This document shows, piece after piece, positions 6,416 to 6,437 of a DNA stretch of 6,437 nucleotides. How positions within the stretch are numbered: the first letter of the stretch is position 1; every line of letters begins with the position of its first letter. Origin of the DNA: an uncultured Oscillospiraceae bacterium. Its GTDB lineage: Bacteria; Bacillota; Clostridia; Oscillospirales; Acutalibacteraceae. Where the stretch lies: positions 1 to 6,437 of the forward strand of contig CABUAS010000090.1 of assembly GCA_902489595.1 (NCBI GenBank), written 5' to 3'. The notes beneath the pieces were generated by a model that saw only the letters and a list, made by a program, of their open reading frames with translations, ran no database searches and had not been told where the DNA came from. Made by a program: the position numbers and the translations under genes.

Positions 6416-6420
6416 CTCCT
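6416..6420 (-). promoter_or_regulatory. Ribosome binding site AGGAG deciding the alr start
   Basis: Read on the minus strand, AGGAG sits 8 nt before the ATG at 6407 but only 2 nt before the in-frame GTG at 6413. The spacing favours the ATG and a product two residues shorter than the longest open frame. Confidence 0.7.
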
Positions 6421-6437
6421 ATTTATATTACTATATT

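Noticed and set aside
6430..6435. TATAGT on the minus strand as a -10 box for alr
   Set aside because: The matching -35 would lie beyond the window edge, and the region is AT-rich enough for such a match by chance.

Overview
This is an ordinary-looking chromosomal stretch with five complete protein genes. It most likely comes from a low-to-mid GC anaerobic Firmicute of class Clostridia, possibly an Oscillospiraceae/Ruminococcaceae-type gut bacterium. The grounds are AT-rich intergenic DNA, strong GGAGG-type ribosome binding sites, sigma-A-like promoters, a lipoteichoic-acid-synthase-family enzyme, and the presence of YifB/ComM and LUD proteins. The taxonomic call is inference, because the window has no rRNA or marker gene that would fix it.

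Layout: a good promoter (20-48) drives a leader of about 150 nt with two GC-rich hairpins. It leads into a ComM/YifB-type AAA+ ATPase gene (205-1737), whose stop overlaps by an ATGA junction the start of a LUD-domain (DUF162, 'lactate utilization') protein gene (1734-2378). A 138-nt gap follows, with a GC-rich imperfect hairpin and a near-consensus extended -10 promoter (2447-2475). That promoter serves a single gene for a membrane-bound phosphoglycerol-transferase/LTA-synthase-family enzyme (2517-4364). On the opposite strand, alanine racemase (alr, 5265-6407) lies 24 nt upstream of a DUF1796 putative papain-like cysteine peptidase gene (4500-5240), so these two are probably one transcript. 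The two convergent units share one strong bidirectional terminator (4460-4504). Its T-tract runs into the stop codon of the DUF1796 gene.

Function: three of the five genes point to the cell envelope. Alr makes D-alanine for peptidoglycan and, where present, for teichoic acid D-alanylation. The LTA-synthase-family enzyme transfers phosphoglycerol outside the membrane. DUF1796 proteins are often seen near surface-polysaccharide genes. The ComM-LUD pair is probably translationally coupled, but no functional link between the two can be read from sequence.

I found no mobile element, CRISPR array, RNA gene or defence system, and no clear evidence for a new system. The points most worth a second look are the alr-DUF1796 pairing, the structured comM leader, the GC-rich palindromes in three intergenic gaps, the OpgB-like active site of the phosphoglycerol transferase, and an expanded cysteine cluster in the LUD protein.
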